Notes under the pieces: generated by a model | Told to the model about the DNA's origin: nothing | Databases searched by the model: none | The model's input: the letters and a program-made list of their open reading frames with translations, nothing else | Program-made: the position numbers and the translations under genes | DNA from: Isoetes taiwanensis | Taxonomy: Eukaryota > Streptophyta > Lycopodiopsida > Isoetales > Isoetaceae | DNA: 64,000 nt | Direction of reading: 5' to 3' | Assembly: GCA_021234155.1 (NCBI GenBank) | Contig: JAJEKV010000026.1 | Coordinates: 556,001 to 620,000 of the forward strand | In this document: piece after piece, positions 62,270 through 64,000 of the stretch | How positions within the stretch are numbered: the first letter of the stretch is position 1 | Layout of the letters: each line of letters begins with the position of its first letter

Positions 62270-63800
62270 AGGGCACATGTATATTGTGCCACATTAATGA
62301 CTAGGGGCATGTGTGTGGAACATGTACAAGGATGCGAATCTAATATTTGAGTGGCATGCCACCTTTGTAAGGTTTTAATATTACTTTTCTACTCATAGTT
62401 GAAGCAAAATTATTGTATTAAGGTGCTAGTATTTAGTATTTACAAGGAATTTATCCGGCGGCCCAACAAGATCATTTGACCCAACATCAGAAGTCATGGG
62501 TGTATTTTGAAGATGAATCAAAGGTGTAGTAGATATCTCTTAGCTCGTGCCACACGTAGTTCCTGGATGTTCTGCAGGTAGAATTAATAAAAGAAAATTG
62601 CCGAATAGGATCATCTAGTAAACGACTTATTTCAAAAGAAAAAAGATGGAGATCACTTGATAATGCCATAGAGCCTCCTCACATAACATGCTCCCATTTG
62701 TAAATTTATAAGAGGGTTGCAAGGCCTAAACCTCAAAAGAAGGGATTTACAACCAAAAGCAAAGCCAAGGGTTCAATTAGCAAGAGCAAAAACAATTATA
62801 TGCAGATGCAAGATGCAACATGTGGTAGATTTGTTTCTCAAAAATACCGATGGGCCCATGTGTCCACCCTTAGCCGTATTCGTCATATGGTATAGCAATC
62901 TGAGGGGTTATATGTGTTCCCGCCTTGTGCTCTGGACGGAGGATTGTAATTGTAAGTGACAGATCGACAACTACGATTGTCGACCGTGATAAAGACAGAG
63001 AAATACAAAGGGAAAACACGAAACCATGGTCTGTTCTTTCTCTTCAGCAATCAGTTCTGAAAACAAAAAAACACAGTCGTAAGACAGAAGATGGTATTCT
63101 TGTTCAAATTTGAGGACTTGAGAGGGATCTCTTGACAACTTTTATGAGGTATATATGAAGAGAGCTTTTTCAAATGGGCAAATCTGAAGACTTATTCTTC
63201 AAAATTGAACAAAAATCCCTCTAAACTAGAAATAGCGGAGTCTGAAGGCATGAAATATTGGAGTTTGCACCCTTGGTCTATTTTGTTTTAGATGTCAAGT
63301 AAATACACAAGAGGAGTTGCATACACAAGATGATAACATTAATGCTTTTCTTGTAATACATATAACATGCCTAAAAGGCAAAGTATCTAATAATAAGAAG
63401 ATAAAGATACTAATCGCATCGATCCGAGACATCGGATCGACATTCTAGGATGGGGCGAGCATGCATGTCTTGCATGCATGCATGTGGCGCATGCCCTCTC
63501 TGGTTGGGGTTTCGCTAACGTCTCATCGGCGCTTCCTCTTCTCTCAACAGTACCTTATTCTCTTTGAACCCACCCTCCCCCCCTTCTTTGTTTATTGTAT
63601 TGTGCACAAATTTTTGTTTATCATGTTTTTTCCACCCGCTGGGTGATGCTTTTTTTTCCACCCCCTGGGTGATGCTATCCTCTGGTATGTTTGTGTTGTC
63701 TCGTTTGTTGTGTTGGTGATGTGCAGGTACAGGTTGGCGAGCGGCATCTGTTTCGACTTCTCCATGCGGGGGTTTTTGGGAGCGATTTCTATGCCTTACG
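62270..63800. other. No gene recognised
   Basis: AT-rich sequence. A small palindrome CGATCCGAGACATCGGATCG lies at about 63420-63440 and GCAT-rich short repeats at 63460-63490. Two near-identical copies of CACCC(G/C)CTGGGTGATGCT are at about 63632-63650 and 63659-63676. Confidence 0.5.
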
Positions 63801-63813
63801 TTTGTCCAAGCCC

Positions 63814-63898
63814 CTTGCCGAAGGCTTATCACTAGGGTTTTTCCTCAAAAACCAGCAAGGGCGGGGTTTTTTAATCCCGGTGATAAGCTTTCGGCAGG
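63814..63898 (+). other. Second copy of the LINE-type stem-loop
   Basis: CTTGCCGAAGGCTTATCAC (63814-63832) pairs with GTGATAAGCTTTCGGCAGG (63880-63898): 17 of 19 positions are Watson-Crick and the other two would be G-U in RNA. The loop again has GGTTTTTCCTCAAAAACC and GGGCGGGGTTTTTTAATCC. Confidence 0.7.
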
Positions 63899-64000
63899 TA
63901 CATCAGCCACTCATCTATTAGCATTGTATTTTTTTGGGGTCCAAATGATATAATTGGATTTTCCCTTTATTTTTCGTGGGTAGTTCGCATGTGTGCGGCT

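Overview
This window looks like nuclear DNA of a land plant with a large, transposon-rich genome. Two intact, intron-containing plant genes lie in the first 16 kb: a plastid-type PpiC/rhodanese protein (+ strand, 8 exons, 12-3427) and a WAV3-type RING/vWA E3 ubiquitin ligase (- strand, 2 exons, 12944-15792). Single exons of other plant genes occur further along: STAY-GREEN magnesium dechelatase (22562-22735), a TruA/PUS1 tRNA pseudouridine synthase (46524-46643) and a PPR fragment (about 25025-25130). Most of the rest is retrotransposon sequence. The LINE types and general decay make a non-flowering vascular plant (fern or gymnosperm) my guess, but the sequence does not prove it.

Layout. 0-3.7 kb: PpiC/rhodanese gene. 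5.4-8.6 kb: decayed L1-like LINE on the - strand. 8.9-9.15 kb: a 275-bp MITE. 9.4-10.5 kb: a second LINE remnant. 11.0-11.6 kb: a cluster of LINE/SINE-type 3' tails. 12.9-15.8 kb: WAV3-like gene. 18.0-20.8 kb: LINE 3' ends and tandem repeats. 22.2-23.1 kb: STAY-GREEN exon beside a mitochondrial large-subunit rRNA fragment, with a diverged direct repeat on either side. 26.0-39.7 kb: a large Ty3/gypsy chromovirus. 41.0-42.05 kb: a Mutator-type non-autonomous element. 43.0-44.9 kb: hairpin repeats and minisatellites. 46.0-46.65 kb: pseudouridine synthase exon(s). 47.45-52.31 kb: a complete, young, short-LTR chromovirus. 55.5-58.0 kb and 58.8-62.3 kb: two further LINEs with microsatellite tails.

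The most unusual structure is the 26.0-39.7 kb element. Its right end is a normal 1.6-kb LTR, but its left end is a partial LTR in inverted orientation, joined head to head to the partial 5' LTR. The outer edges still carry a matching 5-bp target duplication (CTACT). This suggests that a cDNA with a self-primed, palindromic 5' end was integrated as a unit. The element also carries about 4.9 kb of unrecognised, partly coding sequence between its primer-binding site and gag.

No tRNA genes, CRISPR arrays or operons are present. Apart from the two genes, almost all long open frames belong to decayed transposons.
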